Positions 43,232 to 51,458 of a stretch of DNA of 64,000 bases are shown here, in pieces. The position numbers were made by a program, and so were the translations under genes. The stretch comes from Haemophilus massiliensis. Lineage in GTDB: Bacteria > Pseudomonadota > Gammaproteobacteria > Enterobacterales > Pasteurellaceae. Location: the NCBI GenBank assembly GCA_000752995.2, contig LM994634.1, positions 423,538 to 487,537 on the forward strand, read 5' to 3'. Numbering within the stretch: position 1 is the stretch's first letter; every line of letters begins with the position of its first letter. Below the pieces are notes generated by a model. The model saw nothing but the letters and a program-made list of their open reading frames with translations. It did not search any database and had not been told where the DNA came from.

Positions 43232-44050
43232 ATGCAAAGTATTTTAAATTCTTGGTTTGTTCATGGGATGGTAAAAGTAACCTGTGACATGTGGCTGAAA
43301 GGCTGGGATGAACGTAATGGTGGAAATATTAGTTTACGTTTATTGAATGATGACATAGCGCCCTTTACATCGGATTTTTACACCGCACCTCGTCACGAAT
43401 GTTTAACTCAGGATGTTTCTATGCTGGCTAATCATTACTTTATTGTTACCGGTTCCGGCAAATTCTTTCGTAATATTGAATTAGATCCGGCAGATGCATT
43501 GGCTGTTATTAAAATCGATGAACAGGGCAAAGGTTATTACATTATGTGGGGCTTGGTAAATGGTGGCGTACCGACTTCCGAGCTTGCCGCCCATTTACAG
43601 TCGCATATCGTGCGTATGCAGGTAACTAACAAACATGACCGAGTAGTGATGCACTGTCACGCGACCAATCTGATTGCACTGACTTATGTACTGGAATTAA
43701 AAAGCGAGGTTATCACGAAAGAATTGTGGGAAATGAGTACCGAATGTTTAGTGGTTTTTCCCGACGGTGTTGGGGTGTTGCCTTGGATGGTACCAGGAAA
43801 AGATGAAATCGGTTATGCCACTGCGAAGGAAATGGCAAAACATTCCCTGGTATTGTGGGCGTTTCATGGGGTATTCGGTGCGGGGCCAACGTTAGATGAG
43901 GCATTCGGATTAATTGATACCGCAGAAAAATCAGCGGAAATTTCGGTAAAAGTGCTTTCAATGGGCGGCAAACGGCAAACCATTAGTAACGAACAATTTA
44001 AATTACTGGCACAACGCTTCGGAGTAGTGCCGTTGAACGGTACGTTATAA
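43232..44050 (+). CDS. rhaD: Rhamnulose-1-phosphate aldolase RhaD
   Basis: Class II (zinc) aldolase of 272 residues (E. coli 274) splitting rhamnulose 1-phosphate into DHAP and L-lactaldehyde. [14 protein letters not shown] binds the phosphate, and zinc histidines lie in [13 protein letters not shown] and [19 protein letters not shown], with the family glutamate upstream. AAGGTGG precedes the ATG at 43232; the GTG at 43223 is less likely. Cotranscribed with rhaA. Confidence 0.95.
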   Translation: MQSILNSWFVHGMVKVTCDMWLKGWDERNGGNISLRLLNDDIAPFTSDFYTAPRHECLTQDVSMLANHYFIVTGSGKFFRNIELDPADALAVIKIDEQGKGYYIMWGLVNGGVPTSELAAHLQSHIVRMQVTNKHDRVVMHCHATNLIALTYVLELKSEVITKELWEMSTECLVVFPDGVGVLPWMVPGKDEIGYATAKEMAKHSLVLWAFHGVFGAGPTLDEAFGLIDTAEKSAEISVKVLSMGGKRQTISNEQFKLLAQRFGVVPLNGTL

Positions 44051-44120
44051 ACGCTCGGACAACTCAATTTTTGCAGTGAGATTGAACTGAATTTAATAAT
44101 GGTATTGTAGGAGAAATATT

Positions 44121-45154
44121 ATGAGTAGCTCTATTGTATTAGGGATTTTCTGGCATTTTATTGGCGCTACATCAGCAGCCTGTTTTTATGCGCCATTAAA
44201 AAAGTCACTGATTGGTCATGGGAAACTATGTGGGCGATTGCAGGGGTATTTTCTTGGATTTTATTACCTTGGTCGATTAGCTATTTCCTATTGCCTGATT
44301 TTTATACTTACTACGCGTCTTTTAGCAGTAGTGTATTAATTCCGGTGTTCTTATTTGGTGCTATGTGGGGGATTGGTAATATCGGCTACGGTTTAACCAT
44401 GCGTTATCTCGGGATGTCAATGGGGATCGGTATTGCTATTGGCATTACCTTAATTGTCGGCACGTTGATGACACCGATTATTCAAGGTCGCTTCGGCGAA
44501 CTTATTGCTTCAACGGGTGGAAGAATGACTCTTTTAGGCGTTATTGTCGCGGTTATTGGTGTTGCCGTAGTCTCTTATGCCGGTCTATTGAAAGAGAAAG
44601 CGATAGGAATTACCGCAGAAGAATTTAACCTGAAAAAAGGCTTATTGCTTGCAGTGATGTGCGGTATTTTTTCTGCCGGTATGTCTTTTGCCATGAGTGC
44701 CGCTACACCAATGCATGAAACAGCGGCTACATTAGGTGTTGACCCATTATACGTAGCGTTACCGAGTTATGTCGTCATTATGGGTGGTGGTGCGCTTATT
44801 AATTTGGGCTATTGTGTTATCCGTTTGGCGATTAAACCTGAGTTATCCTTTAAAAAGGATATGCACGTAGCGAAAAGATTATTAATCGGCAATCTTTTAT
44901 TCTCCGCATTAGGCGGCATTATGTGGTACTTCCAGTTTTTCTTCTACGCTTGGGGACATGCCAATATTCCGCTGGAATATGGTTTTATGAGCTGGATGTT
45001 GCACATGAGTTTCTATGTTCTGTGCGGCGGTATTGTCGGTTTAATTTTACATGAATGGAAGAATACCGGCGTGAAACCGATGCGTGTGTTATGTATCGGG
45101 TGTTTAATTATTGTACTGGCGGCGAATATTGTAGGTTTAGGAATGGCTAGTTAA
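44121..45154 (+). pseudogene. rhaT: rhaT, L-rhamnose-proton symporter with a -1 frameshift at a slippery A_AAA_AAG
   Basis: The gene starts at 44121 after AGGAG and reads [28 protein letters not shown], then in that frame ends at 44339 (72 residues). The rest of RhaT ([14 protein letters not shown] onward, to GLGMAS at 45154) is in the -1 frame. Join them and the protein is 344 residues, the E. coli RhaT length, with about ten membrane segments. The switch falls at 44198-44204, A AAA AAG in the zero frame, exactly the heptamer where a -1 slip gives ...KK|VTDW. A one-base loss from a seven-A run would give the same picture. Marked as damaged because a plain mutation is the simplest reading. 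Confidence 0.85.
44198..44204 (+). other. dnaX-type slippery heptamer in rhaT
   Basis: A_AAA_AAG in phase with the rhaT start frame, the heptamer used for -1 frameshifting in E. coli dnaX. I saw no obvious upstream Shine-Dalgarno stimulator and no strong downstream hairpin in the next 60 bases. Confidence 0.5.
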
Positions 45155-45183
45155 TCACTTCTATTTTATTAAGGAATATCATT

Positions 45184-45498
45184 ATGTTGAAGAAAGGTTT
45201 TGTTATGCAGATTAACCCTGATTGTTATGATGAATATAAAAAACGCCACGACGCAATTTTTCCCGAATTAGTGGCTGAATTAAAAGCGCATGGTGCGCAT
45301 CATTATTCTATTTTTTTAGATAAAGCACGTAATTTACTTTTTGCCTATGTGGAACTTGAGGATGAAGCCCGCTGGAACGCCATTGCCAAAACGACGGCCT
45401 GTCAGCGATGGTGGGCGTTTATGTGTGATATTATGCCGTCTAATCCCGATAATAGCCCGATTTCTGTCGAATTGGAGCAAGTATTTTATCTGGAATGA
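45184..45498 (+). CDS. rhaM: L-rhamnose mutarotase RhaM
   Basis: A 104-residue protein (E. coli 104) that interconverts the alpha and beta anomers of L-rhamnose. It matches throughout: [61 protein letters not shown]. Last gene of the rha run, 29 bases after rhaT, with AAGGAATATC before the ATG. Confidence 0.95.
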   Translation: MLKKGFVMQINPDCYDEYKKRHDAIFPELVAELKAHGAHHYSIFLDKARNLLFAYVELEDEARWNAIAKTTACQRWWAFMCDIMPSNPDNSPISVELEQVFYLE

Positions 45499-45561
45499 TT
45501 GTTGACAGGCGCTCATCCGTAACCATCGATTATTAAACACGGCTTCGCTTTTAGATTTAGA

Positions 45562-45792
45562 CTAGTGCTGCCACCAAACGGCTATACCGATGACCAGTGA
45601 GAAGACAATCAGCCAGAAAAGGTGGAGTTTTACGCTTTTGCGGTTGATTTCCTGATTGTGCAGGCGGCGCTGTTCTAATTTTTGGCGGTAAAGCGCTAAG
45701 TCCTCTTCTTTAAATGAAAAGCCACAGTGCGGGCAGAGGACGGCGCTTTCGCTGATTTTGCGGCGGCATTCGGGGCAGCGCTGTAAAGCCAT
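45562..45792 (-). CDS. Small zinc-ribbon membrane protein
   Basis: A 76-residue protein with two CXXC pairs (RCPECRRKISESAVLCPHCG) forming a zinc ribbon at the N-terminus, a charged helix, and one C-terminal membrane segment (about 53-73, LFWLIVFSLVIGIAVW). Function unknown. It lies nine bases after the GntR/UTRA gene on the same strand and may be cotranscribed with it. Confidence 0.75.
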   Translation of the reverse strand: MALQRCPECRRKISESAVLCPHCGFSFKEEDLALYRQKLEQRRLHNQEINRKSVKLHLFWLIVFSLVIGIAVWWQH

Positions 45793-45801
45793 AAATTTCC
45801 C

Positions 45802-46611
45802 TTAAATATGAAATGATTGTGAGAATGACAGATCTTCTTTCTTACCATTGGTGATGGTCAGTTGGAAAGAACATTTGTCGGCGCGAGTGATGGAATCGGT
45901 AAATTCCATAATGGTGCCGTCTTCTAAATGGTAGGTAAGCTGGATATTAAATCCTGCCGCGCCTTTTTTAGATTCCAAAAGTTTAGCGGTTTGCGGATGA
46001 TCGATTAAAATGGCGTTAATGGTGGAATTGGCGTATTTCGGTGTCAATTGATAGATCTTTTCCTGCACATTGAATAAAGAGCGGTGTTCAAAATTAATTT
46101 TTTCAATACCTTGACAGAGATAATAAGGCATATAGGCAATATCCAGCGACACCGGGATATTATCGGCTTTTCTGACCCGTGTGAGCTTGAACACCTTTTG
46201 CGTGTGATCGCTCAATTTCAGTTTATCCATAATCTCTTCCGTCGGTTCGATAACCTCACAGCCGATAACCGCAGAAGACGGTTCTAAACCCAGTGCCATA
46301 ATGCTTGGGGTAAAATAGAACAAATTGTTGATATTAAATTGAATTTTTTCTTTTGCTACAAATGTGCCTTTGCCCCGAATGCGTACAATCACACCTTTTT
46401 CGTATAATCCGTTCATTGCCTGACGCACCGTAGTCCGGCTGATGTCGAATAGCTGACAAATCTCATTTTCGGAAATCATTTTGTCGCCTTCTTTAAAGGT
46501 GCCGATTCTGATCTGCGCCACAATGTAATTTTCAAGCTGTTTATACAGCGGTACGTCGCTCGTATAGTTCAGAATAAAATGATGTTTAAAATGTTGATAA
46601 ATATCCGTCAT
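45802..46611 (-). CDS. GntR-family regulator with UTRA ligand domain
   Basis: A 269-residue regulator of the HutC subfamily. The N-terminal winged helix has VPLYKQLENYIVAQIRIG, EGDKMISENEICQLFDISRTTVRQAM and GKGTFVA; the C-terminal UTRA domain (about 100-260) binds a small ligand and ends in a FTDSITRADKCSFQLT strand. In Gram-positive bacteria this architecture includes TreR, but here a LacI-type TreR is encoded at 61046 and matches the operator before treB, so trehalose control is not assigned to this gene. Palindromes lie upstream of it and of the next gene. Confidence 0.8.
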   Translation of the reverse strand: MTDIYQHFKHHFILNYTSDVPLYKQLENYIVAQIRIGTFKEGDKMISENEICQLFDISRTTVRQAMNGLYEKGVIVRIRGKGTFVAKEKIQFNINNLFYFTPSIMALGLEPSSAVIGCEVIEPTEEIMDKLKLSDHTQKVFKLTRVRKADNIPVSLDIAYMPYYLCQGIEKINFEHRSLFNVQEKIYQLTPKYANSTINAILIDHPQTAKLLESKKGAAGFNIQLTYHLEDGTIMEFTDSITRADKCSFQLTITNGKKEDLSFSQSFHI

Positions 46612-46640
46612 GGTTCATTTTTTGCGTTCAGGATGTTGAA

Positions 46641-46668
46641 GGATAACAGTTATTCTATCCCGTTATCC
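46641..46668. promoter_or_regulatory. Inverted repeats before the GntR/UTRA gene
   Basis: GGATAAC and GTTATCC arms with a 14-base spacer; the left arm also sits in a small palindrome ATAAC-A-GTTAT. It lies 30 bases upstream of the ATG and may be an autoregulatory site or, less likely, a terminator of the preceding gene (no T run). Confidence 0.4.
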
Positions 46669-46689
46669 CAAATAAATCATCCGCAATGC

Positions 46690-47112
46690 TTAAAATAAAT
46701 AGCTTATTTGTTTATAGTTTTGCACGCTGACCGCATTTTTCGGCGGCAGCAGATCGTTATTTTTATCGATTACAATCAGTGCTGTCGGTTTTTTAAAGTG
46801 CGGTTCGTCTATTGTGAAGTGATAAGTAAACAAATAACGATTGGCTGCATAGGAATGGTTGATATAGTGTTCAAGATCGCGATCTGTATGCAATACCGCG
46901 ATTTTGTCGCTGATATTCAATTCGGCCAGGCGGGCTTCAATGGCAGGCAGTTGCGCAATATTATTCGGTGGTACAAGTATTTTGATGTTGTCACGCCCGA
47001 TTTTAGCCAGAAATTCCGGAAAGCCGATAACGAATGGATTAGTTGTACTGTTGATGTCGTTATGCTGGATAATAGCATTGATGTCAAATAGATATAATGT
47101 GTTAGTTTTCAT
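46690..47112 (-). CDS. Uncharacterised 140-residue protein
   Basis: I do not recognise this family. It opens TLYLFDINAIIQHND, then FPEFLAKIGRDNIKILVPPN, an order faintly like a HAD-type hydrolase core (a strand with FDIN in place of the usual DxD, then a helix and strand). The second catalytic aspartate would be Asn, so HAD activity is doubtful. No signal peptide or membrane segment. It carries one uptake sequence. It lies upstream of the GntR/UTRA gene on the same strand with a palindrome before its start, which suggests a shared control unit. Confidence 0.6.
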   Translation of the reverse strand: MKTNTLYLFDINAIIQHNDINSTTNPFVIGFPEFLAKIGRDNIKILVPPNNIAQLPAIEARLAELNISDKIAVLHTDRDLEHYINHSYAANRYLFTYHFTIDEPHFKKPTALIVIDKNNDLLPPKNAVSVQNYKQISYLF

Positions 47113-47145
47113 AGCGGCCTCTTTATGATATGGGTTGTTTAAGTT

Positions 47146-47158
47146 GTATCATACAATT
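47146..47158. promoter_or_regulatory. Palindrome TTGTAT-C-ATACAA upstream of the uncharacterised gene
   Basis: A perfect six-base inverted repeat around one base, 34 bases upstream of the 47112 start. UTRA-type GntR regulators often bind TTGTATA/TATACAA-like palindromes (for example TreR of Bacillus), so this is a candidate operator for the regulator at 45802-46611. The rest of the 47113-47384 gap is AT-rich with one uptake sequence near 47358 and no gene. Confidence 0.45.
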
Positions 47159-47384
47159 GAAATGATATCGTTCTAAAATAAAAATGCAAGCGAAAAATAA
47201 AAAATTTTTATCCACCGTGGTAATAGCGGTGTTTGACAAGAAGATAATGGGTTTGTTGATAGTTTAATTTATTGAAATAAAATGGATTTTAACGATGTGA
47301 ATGAAGAAAAGGTCGAACAGCTTGGCTCAACCTATAGATACAAGACTTATGCAATATAAAGTGCGGTCGTTTTTTCGTCAGTTT

Positions 47385-49022
47385 TTAACAATACAAATAC
47401 AACGCCTGATAAGGCTTTAAGGTGATTGTCCTGTTGAGCTGACCTTGGTCGTCGTAATTATTCATTAGCGTTTGCCAGTTTTCCTGGCGCAAATTTTCAG
47501 GCAAGGTAAAAGCGTTTTGCTGTGCGCTTAAGTTTGCCAATACCAATAATTTATGCCCTTTTGTCTGCCGCAAATAACACCAGCGGGACGGGTGGGCCGG
47601 ATCCAGATCCTGATAATCGCCGTCGGTGAAAATAGCGTATTCTTTACGTAGACGAATGAGTTTTTGATAGCAATAGAAAATGGAATCGGGATCGTTTAAG
47701 GCGTTTTCGGCATTAATGTGCAGGTAATTTTCCGCTACATTGATCCACGGTGTTGTCGTGCTGAAACCGGCTTGAGCTGCGGCCGACCATTGCATCGGGG
47801 TGCGGCTGTTATCGCGCGATTTCTGCGCCAGAATGTTCAAAATATCGGCTTCATCAAAGCCTTTTTCCTTTAATTCATGGTAAGCATTCAGACTTTCTAC
47901 ATCGCGGTATTGCTCGATAGCCGTAAAGTTCGGATTAGTCATGCCGATTTCTTCGCCCTGATAAATATAAGGCGTGCCTTGCATACCGTGTAGCAGCATT
48001 GCCAACATTTTGGCGGACGGATTGCGCAGCGCGCCTTCATCGCCGAAGCGGGAGACAATGCGCGGTTGATCGTGGTTGCACCAAAACAGCGCATTCCACG
48101 CACGGTTGTGCATACCTTGCTGCCAATAATTGAAAATAGCTTTTAGTTGTATGTAATCGGGTTTGGCGTACGTCCATTTTTCTCCGTTTGGGTAATCCAC
48201 TTTCAGGTGATGAAAATTAAAAGTCATGGACAGTTCCGTGCCCGCCAGATTGGCATATTGTTGACAATCTGCCAGTTTGGTGGAGGACATTTCACCCACC
48301 GACATTAAGCCATAAGGTTTCAGTGCGTTTTTATTCAGTTCCTGTAAATATTGATGAATGTTCGGGCCGTCCGTATAAAAACGACGACCGTCGCCATCGC
48401 AATCGTCTTTATACACTGCCGGTTTAGAAATGAGGTTGATTACATCTAAACGTAAACCGTCCACACCTTTTTTCGCCCAAAAATGGCAAATGTCATACAG
48501 TTCCTGACGTAGTTTCGGATTTTCCCAGTTGAGATCTGCCTGTTCCGGCGCAAATAAATGCAGGTAATATTGTTGAGCTTTGTCCGACCATTGCCAAGCG
48601 CTGCCGCCGAACTTAGAGCGCCAGTTTGTAGGCTGTTCGCGCCAGAGATAATAATCATGATATTCGCTGCACGGGTCTTCGCCTTGCTTAAACCACTGAT
48701 GTGAGGTTGAACTGTGATTAAACACCATATCCATGATGATGCGAATATTGCGTTGATGGGCGGCGGCAATAAGCTGTTCAAAATCCGTCATGCTGCCGTA
48801 ACTCGGGTCAATATTGCGATAATCGGCAATGTCATAGCCGTTATCAATTTGCGGGGAAACATACATCGGTGTCAGCCAGATGCCGTCAACGCCGAGCTGT
48901 TGCAGATAATCCAGACGCCGAATGATACCCTGAATATCACCGGTTCCTGTGCCGTTGCTGTCTTGAAAAGATTTCGGATAAATCTGATAGATGACCCCGT
49001 TTTTCCACCAATCTGTGTGCAT
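47385..49022 (-). CDS. treC: Trehalose-6-phosphate hydrolase TreC
   Basis: Glycoside hydrolase family 13 enzyme of 545 residues (E. coli TreC 551) that splits trehalose 6-phosphate into glucose and glucose 6-phosphate in the cytoplasm. DMVFNHSSTSHQWF, the nucleophile aspartate in GVDGLRLDVINLIS, the acid Glu in GEMSSTKLADC and WCNHDQPRIVSRFGDEG are the catalytic blocks. It follows treB on the minus strand, with an uptake-pair hairpin between them. Confidence 0.96.
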   Translation of the reverse strand: MHTDWWKNGVIYQIYPKSFQDSNGTGTGDIQGIIRRLDYLQQLGVDGIWLTPMYVSPQIDNGYDIADYRNIDPSYGSMTDFEQLIAAAHQRNIRIIMDMVFNHSSTSHQWFKQGEDPCSEYHDYYLWREQPTNWRSKFGGSAWQWSDKAQQYYLHLFAPEQADLNWENPKLRQELYDICHFWAKKGVDGLRLDVINLISKPAVYKDDCDGDGRRFYTDGPNIHQYLQELNKNALKPYGLMSVGEMSSTKLADCQQYANLAGTELSMTFNFHHLKVDYPNGEKWTYAKPDYIQLKAIFNYWQQGMHNRAWNALFWCNHDQPRIVSRFGDEGALRNPSAKMLAMLLHGMQGTPYIYQGEEIGMTNPNFTAIEQYRDVESLNAYHELKEKGFDEADILNILAQKSRDNSRTPMQWSAAAQAGFSTTTPWINVAENYLHINAENALNDPDSIFYCYQKLIRLRKEYAIFTDGDYQDLDPAHPSRWCYLRQTKGHKLLVLANLSAQQNAFTLPENLRQENWQTLMNNYDDQGQLNRTITLKPYQALYLYC

Positions 49023-49054
49023 ATTGTGTTCCTTAAAAAGTTGATTGTCAGTAA

Positions 49055-49095
49055 AAAGTGCGGTGATTTTTTCTCGCGTTTTTGCACCGCACTTG
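49055..49095 (-). terminator. Uptake-pair hairpin between treB and treC
   Basis: Opposed uptake sequences (AAAGTGCGGT at 49055-49064, ACCGCACTT at 49086-49094) lie between the treB stop and the treC start. On the minus strand the stem is followed by five T residues, so it resembles an intrinsic terminator inside the operon. Confidence 0.7.
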
Positions 49096-49110
49096 GCGGA
49101 AATACGCCGC

Positions 49111-50529
49111 TTATTCGATTTCGCCTTTCAGCGCTTTACGTTTATATACCGCCATAGTCAGAATCAGTGGAACAATAATGGCGATCAGCATTGCTATAGC
49201 GAAAACGCTCCAGTATTGATGCTGGATAGACAGAATGCCGGGTAATCCACCGACACCGATACTACCTGCTAGAACGCCCGCCAACCCGCACACCAGTGCC
49301 GCGCAGGCGGAACCTGTCATCGCACACAACATCGGAAAACGGTATTTTAAGTTGATCCCATACATTGCCGGTTCGGTTACGCCAAGGTATGCAGACAATG
49401 CGGCAGGCAAAGCGATTTCGCGCACGTTGGCTTTTTTTGTCACAATCAGCACCGCTGCAACGGCTGAAGCCTGCGCGATATTGGACAGCGCGATTAGCGG
49501 CCAGACCGGCGTGCCGCCCATATTCTGAATCATCTGCATATCAATGGCTAAAGAAGTCTGATGTACACCGGTAACGACTAACGGTGCATACAGGAAACCA
49601 AATAAGGCGGCGCCGATTGGCGCAAAGCTACCGGTCATTGCGTGTCGCACCACAAAGGCGACACCATTCCCGATTTCACGACCGATTGGGCCGATAATGG
49701 TGTGCGCCAGAAACACCGCAAGAATAATAGAGGTTACCGGCACAATAATCAGATTCAGGAAATCCGGTATGATTTTATTCATAAAACGCTCGATGTAAGA
49801 CAGCGCCAAGCCCGCCATAATTGCCGGGATCACTTGCGCCTGATAGCCGACTTTCTCAATGGCGAACCAGCCGAAGTTCCAGCTTTCCGGTAGCTGCAAG
49901 CCCAAGGCATAGGAATTCATTAATTGCGGTGAAACCAGCGTGATACCCAGTACAATACCGAGAATTGGCGACGTTCCCATTTTGCGTGCGATAGACCAAC
50001 AAATGCCTACCGGCAGAAAGTGGAAAATGGCCTCACCGATAAGCCACAGAAAACTGTGCATACTGGCCCAGAAGGGATTGACTTCAGTCAGTGTTTTGCC
50101 GTCGATCAGCGCAATATCACCGATAACATTGCGAAAGCCTAAAATCAGACCGCCGCTAATCAGCGCCGGTAACAGCGGAATAAAAATATCCGCCATGTGA
50201 GAAATCAGACTTTCATACCATTTCTGATTACGACGGGCGGCGGCTTTAACCTGTTCTTTATCAACACTTGCCAAACCGGTTTTTTGCAGCAGAATGTTGT
50301 AGTAATCGCCCACTTCCTGACCGATAACCACCTGATATTGCCCGCCGGTGGAAAAATTCGCTTTTACCATTGGCAGGGTTTCGATTGCCTTGGTGTCGAT
50401 TTTGCTTTCATCATTGAGCACAAAGCGTAGACGAGTGATACAATGAGTGACGGTCGCAATATTTTCGCGTCCGCCGATATATTCAATGAGTTTATCCACA
50501 TTTTGCGGATTGATTGGTTGTTTAGCCAT
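49111..50529 (-). CDS. treB: Trehalose-specific PTS enzyme IIBC (TreB)
   Basis: PTS permease of 472 residues (E. coli TreB 473) that imports trehalose as trehalose 6-phosphate. The IIB domain (about 1-85) has the phosphorylated cysteine in TVTHCITRLRFVL, and the IIC domain has about ten membrane segments with GITLVSPQLMNSYALG and VTEPAMYGINLKYRFPM. First gene of treBC. Its upstream region has a TreR-type palindrome, a perfect CRP site and a good promoter. Confidence 0.95.
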   Translation of the reverse strand: MAKQPINPQNVDKLIEYIGGRENIATVTHCITRLRFVLNDESKIDTKAIETLPMVKANFSTGGQYQVVIGQEVGDYYNILLQKTGLASVDKEQVKAAARRNQKWYESLISHMADIFIPLLPALISGGLILGFRNVIGDIALIDGKTLTEVNPFWASMHSFLWLIGEAIFHFLPVGICWSIARKMGTSPILGIVLGITLVSPQLMNSYALGLQLPESWNFGWFAIEKVGYQAQVIPAIMAGLALSYIERFMNKIIPDFLNLIIVPVTSIILAVFLAHTIIGPIGREIGNGVAFVVRHAMTGSFAPIGAALFGFLYAPLVVTGVHQTSLAIDMQMIQNMGGTPVWPLIALSNIAQASAVAAVLIVTKKANVREIALPAALSAYLGVTEPAMYGINLKYRFPMLCAMTGSACAALVCGLAGVLAGSIGVGGLPGILSIQHQYWSVFAIAMLIAIIVPLILTMAVYKRKALKGEIE

Positions 50530-50566
50530 GGAGGAGCCTCGGTGCTGGATGATAAAAATTAGTCAA

Positions 50567-50594
50567 ATTATAAAAGGTTCTGATTTTTTATCAA
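50567..50594 (-). promoter_or_regulatory. treB promoter
   Basis: On the minus strand, TTGATA (50589-50594) and a perfect TATAAT (50567-50572) with a 16-base spacer. The start point would be near 50560, about 30 bases before the treB ATG. Confidence 0.75.
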
Positions 50595-50608
50595 TGGGAA
50601 CGTTCCCA
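50595..50608. promoter_or_regulatory. TreR operator
   Basis: TGGGAACGTTCCCA is a perfect 14-base palindrome adjoining the -35 box. It has the GGGAACGTTCCC core of the enterobacterial LacI-type TreR site, and the matching TreR is encoded at 61046-61990. Confidence 0.85.
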
Positions 50609-50624
50609 GTTTATCGTTATTTAA

Positions 50625-50640
50625 TGTGATGTTGATCACA
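50625..50640. promoter_or_regulatory. CRP site upstream of treB
   Basis: TGTGATGTTGATCACA with AA and TT flanks is a near-ideal CRP site. Its centre is about 72 bases upstream of the inferred treB start point, a class I activator position. Confidence 0.88.
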
Positions 50641-50786
50641 TTTCTTTAAAATATCTTTGTAGTTAGGGTAAGAAGTCAGCTAAGGTTGTGGCGATTAAAG
50701 TGCGGTCGTTTTTTATCCGGTTTAATGGTTGTTTAAGCATGACGGTTTGGTTAGACTTAACATCAATCAATCACAAAGGAATGAAT

Positions 50787-51185
50787 ATGAATATCAGTCA
50801 GGCAGGGGAAAAAACCGGCTTATCGGCAAAACAAATCCGCGATTATGAAAAAGCCGGCTTATTGCCGAACACCCAGCGTACGGCAACGGGCTATCGCGCT
50901 TATTCGAAACAGGATCTCGCGCGGTTATCCTTTATCAGCAATGCCCGCAAAGTCGGTTTTTCCTTAAATCAAATTGCACAATTGCTGAAACTTAATGATG
51001 ATCCGCACCGCACCAGTCGTGAGGTAAAAGCACTCACCGAGCAGCATATTCTTGAACTTAAAGAAAAAATCGCCGATTTACAAGGCATGCTTGCATTATT
51101 ACAACGCTGGCATTGCTCCTGCAAAGGCAACGACAGCCCGGATTGTTCCATTCTAACGGGACTGGGCGATCGCGAGACGGAATAA
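50787..51185 (+). CDS. cueR: Copper efflux regulator CueR (MerR family)
   Basis: MerR-type regulator of 132 residues (E. coli 135). The N-terminal helix-turn-helix reads NISQAGEKTGLSAKQIRDYEK, a dimer coiled coil follows, and the Cu(I) ligands Cys112 and Cys120 sit in HCSCKGNDSPDCS, at the same numbers as in E. coli CueR. AAAGGA six bases before the ATG at 50787 sets the start; an ATG at 50781 is too close to it. No copA or other copper gene lies in the window. Confidence 0.9.
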   Translation: MNISQAGEKTGLSAKQIRDYEKAGLLPNTQRTATGYRAYSKQDLARLSFISNARKVGFSLNQIAQLLKLNDDPHRTSREVKALTEQHILELKEKIADLQGMLALLQRWHCSCKGNDSPDCSILTGLGDRETE

Positions 51186-51252
51186 AAACGGGCGTGGTGT
51201 TTTGCCGAAATGGCTTTTGCATTTATTTGCAAAGACAGAAACACCCGTTTTT
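51184..51252. terminator. Long dyad after cueR
   Basis: AAAAACGGG and CCCGTTTTT arms enclose about 51 bases containing a smaller TTTGCA/TGCAAA hairpin. It could end cueR and face the transketolase remnant. Confidence 0.4.
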
Positions 51253-51285
51253 GTGTTGTTCAGTGATTTTGTTAGTGCAATGATT

Positions 51286-51458
51286 TTATTGGCATAACTC
51301 AAGAGCCTGTTTAACGATATCTTCTGCGCGGAGTTCATACTCTTTCATCAGAAAATCCAGCGTTCCCACTTGACCGTAGCGTTCTTTGATACCGATTCGG
51401 CGCATTGGTCGCGGGTAATGTTCAACCAGCACTTCTGCAACGGCAGAACCCAAGCCGT
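51286..51458 (-). pseudogene. Transketolase C-terminal-subunit remnant
   Basis: The minus strand encodes about 57 residues ending in a stop at 51286-51288: GLGSAVAEVLVEHYPRP, MRRIGIKERYGQVGTLDFLM, then KEYELRAEDIV. This is the C-terminus of the pyrimidine-binding/C-terminal subunit of split transketolases. Coding identity is lost abruptly near 51458, and there is no start. It is the left side of a deletion scar. Confidence 0.82.

Noticed and set aside
45802..46611. GntR/UTRA regulator as the TreR of this genome
   Set aside because: Gram-positive TreR has this architecture, but the treB operator is of LacI-type TreR and a matching LacI-type TreR is encoded at 61046.
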